Source: an uncultured Clostridia bacterium
GTDB taxonomy: Bacteria; Bacillota; Clostridia; Christensenellales; Borkfalkiaceae
Length of the DNA: 14,815 nucleotides
NCBI GenBank assembly: GCA_934249265.1
Contig: CAKQKQ010000043.1
Coordinates: 1-14,815 of the forward strand
Direction of reading: 5' to 3'
Shown here: positions 14,454 to 14,815 of the stretch, piece by piece
Layout of the letters: each line of letters starts with the position of its first letter
Numbering within the stretch: the first letter of the stretch is position 1
Translations under genes and position numbers: made by a program
The notes under the pieces: model-generated
Told to the model about the DNA's origin: nothing
What the model saw: only the letters and a program-made list of their open reading frames with translations
Database searches by the model: none

Positions 14454-14815
14454 TTATCTTTTATAGGTTTTTGCAAGTCCGCCTTGACTTGTTTCGCGGT
14501 AAAGACTCGACATGTCTTTGCCCGTTTGATACATTGTGTTTATAATGGTATCGAGCGAAACTTTGCGTGTGTTTGTAAGGAAGTCGGCAATGTTTACGGC
14601 GTTTATCGCCCTCATTGCGGCAACGGCGTTGCGCTCTATACAAGGTATTTGCACGAGTCCGCAAACGGGGTCGCAAGTTAGCCCCAAATGGTGCTCCATT
14701 GCAACTTCTGCCGAATATTCGATTTGGTCGAGATTCATTTCGGTAAGTTGAGCAAGTCCCGCTGCCGCCATAGAACAAGCCGAACCGATTTCTGCTTGAC
14801 AGCCGCACTCTGCAC
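14454..14815 (-). CDS. sdaA: Iron-sulfur L-serine dehydratase, alpha (catalytic) part, N-terminus cut by window edge
   Basis: The enzyme deaminates L-serine to pyruvate and ammonia with an oxygen-sensitive [4Fe-4S] cluster. The frame is open from the right edge (base 15 of the last 20 onward) to the TAA at 14454, giving 119 complete residues from the C-terminal end of the alpha domain. The signature GCQAEIGSACSMAAAGL is visible at the very edge, upstream of the first internal ATG (14771), so that ATG is not the start. The cysteines of GCQ, TCDP and IPC are spaced 42 and 11 residues apart, which fits the cluster ligand spacing I recall for type II serine dehydratases. The DPVCGLVQIPCIERNA block is typical, as is the end GGLAKTYKR. 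One cannot tell from this fragment whether the protein is the alpha subunit of a two-subunit enzyme or the C-terminal half of a single chain. First visible gene of the ansA-MORN-yqeY operon. Confidence 0.95.
   Translation of the reverse strand, partial: AECGCQAEIGSACSMAAAGLAQLTEMNLDQIEYSAEVAMEHHLGLTCDPVCGLVQIPCIERNAVAAMRAINAVNIADFLTNTRKVSLDTIINTMYQTGKDMSSLYRETSQGGLAKTYKR

Overview
The window looks like a chromosomal housekeeping segment of an AT-rich, low-GC Gram-positive anaerobe of the Firmicutes (Bacillota), most likely Clostridia-like. The reasons are: a miaB-mutS-mutL-miaA-ynbB gene string typical of that phylum, a MutL with an endonuclease motif instead of the MutH system, Shine-Dalgarno sequences of the AGGAGG type, sigma-A type promoters with 17-18 bp spacers, and an iron-sulfur type L-serine dehydratase. 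No mobile element, CRISPR array, rRNA or tRNA was seen. The taxonomic call is inference.

Layout. (1) Positions 1-7517, minus strand: one tightly packed operon transcribed right to left. It holds miaB (tRNA methylthiotransferase), mutS and mutL (mismatch repair), miaA (tRNA dimethylallyltransferase) and the N-terminal part of a YnbB-type PLP enzyme cut by the window edge. Junctions range from a 22-bp overlap to 4 bp. A near-consensus promoter lies directly before miaB and implies an almost leaderless mRNA. (2) Positions 7561-9756, plus strand: a divergent bifunctional (class A) penicillin-binding protein. (3) Positions 9855-12063, minus strand: a stand-alone family 3 glycoside hydrolase with its own promoter, a structured leader of about 117 nt and a clear intrinsic terminator. 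(4) Positions 11911-12357: a 447-bp non-coding stretch with the hydrolase promoter and leader, a second strong promoter-like sequence and several inverted repeats. (5) Positions 12358-14815, minus strand: a second likely operon, read as serine dehydratase (cut by the right edge), type I L-asparaginase, a seven-repeat MORN protein and YqeY.

Functionally, MiaA and MiaB act in sequence on A37 of tRNAs that read UNN codons (i6A, then ms2i6A), and MutS and MutL are partners in mismatch repair. The right-hand operon points to amino-acid catabolism: asparagine to aspartate plus ammonia, and serine to pyruvate plus ammonia. The MORN protein and YqeY travel with these genes for unknown reasons.

I did not find a convincing new multi-gene system. 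The most interesting items are small: the nearly leaderless promoter of the repair/tRNA operon, the hydrolase leader and its upstream promoter/operator region, a hairpin beside the yqeY ribosome binding site, and the bacterial MORN protein in an amino-acid operon.
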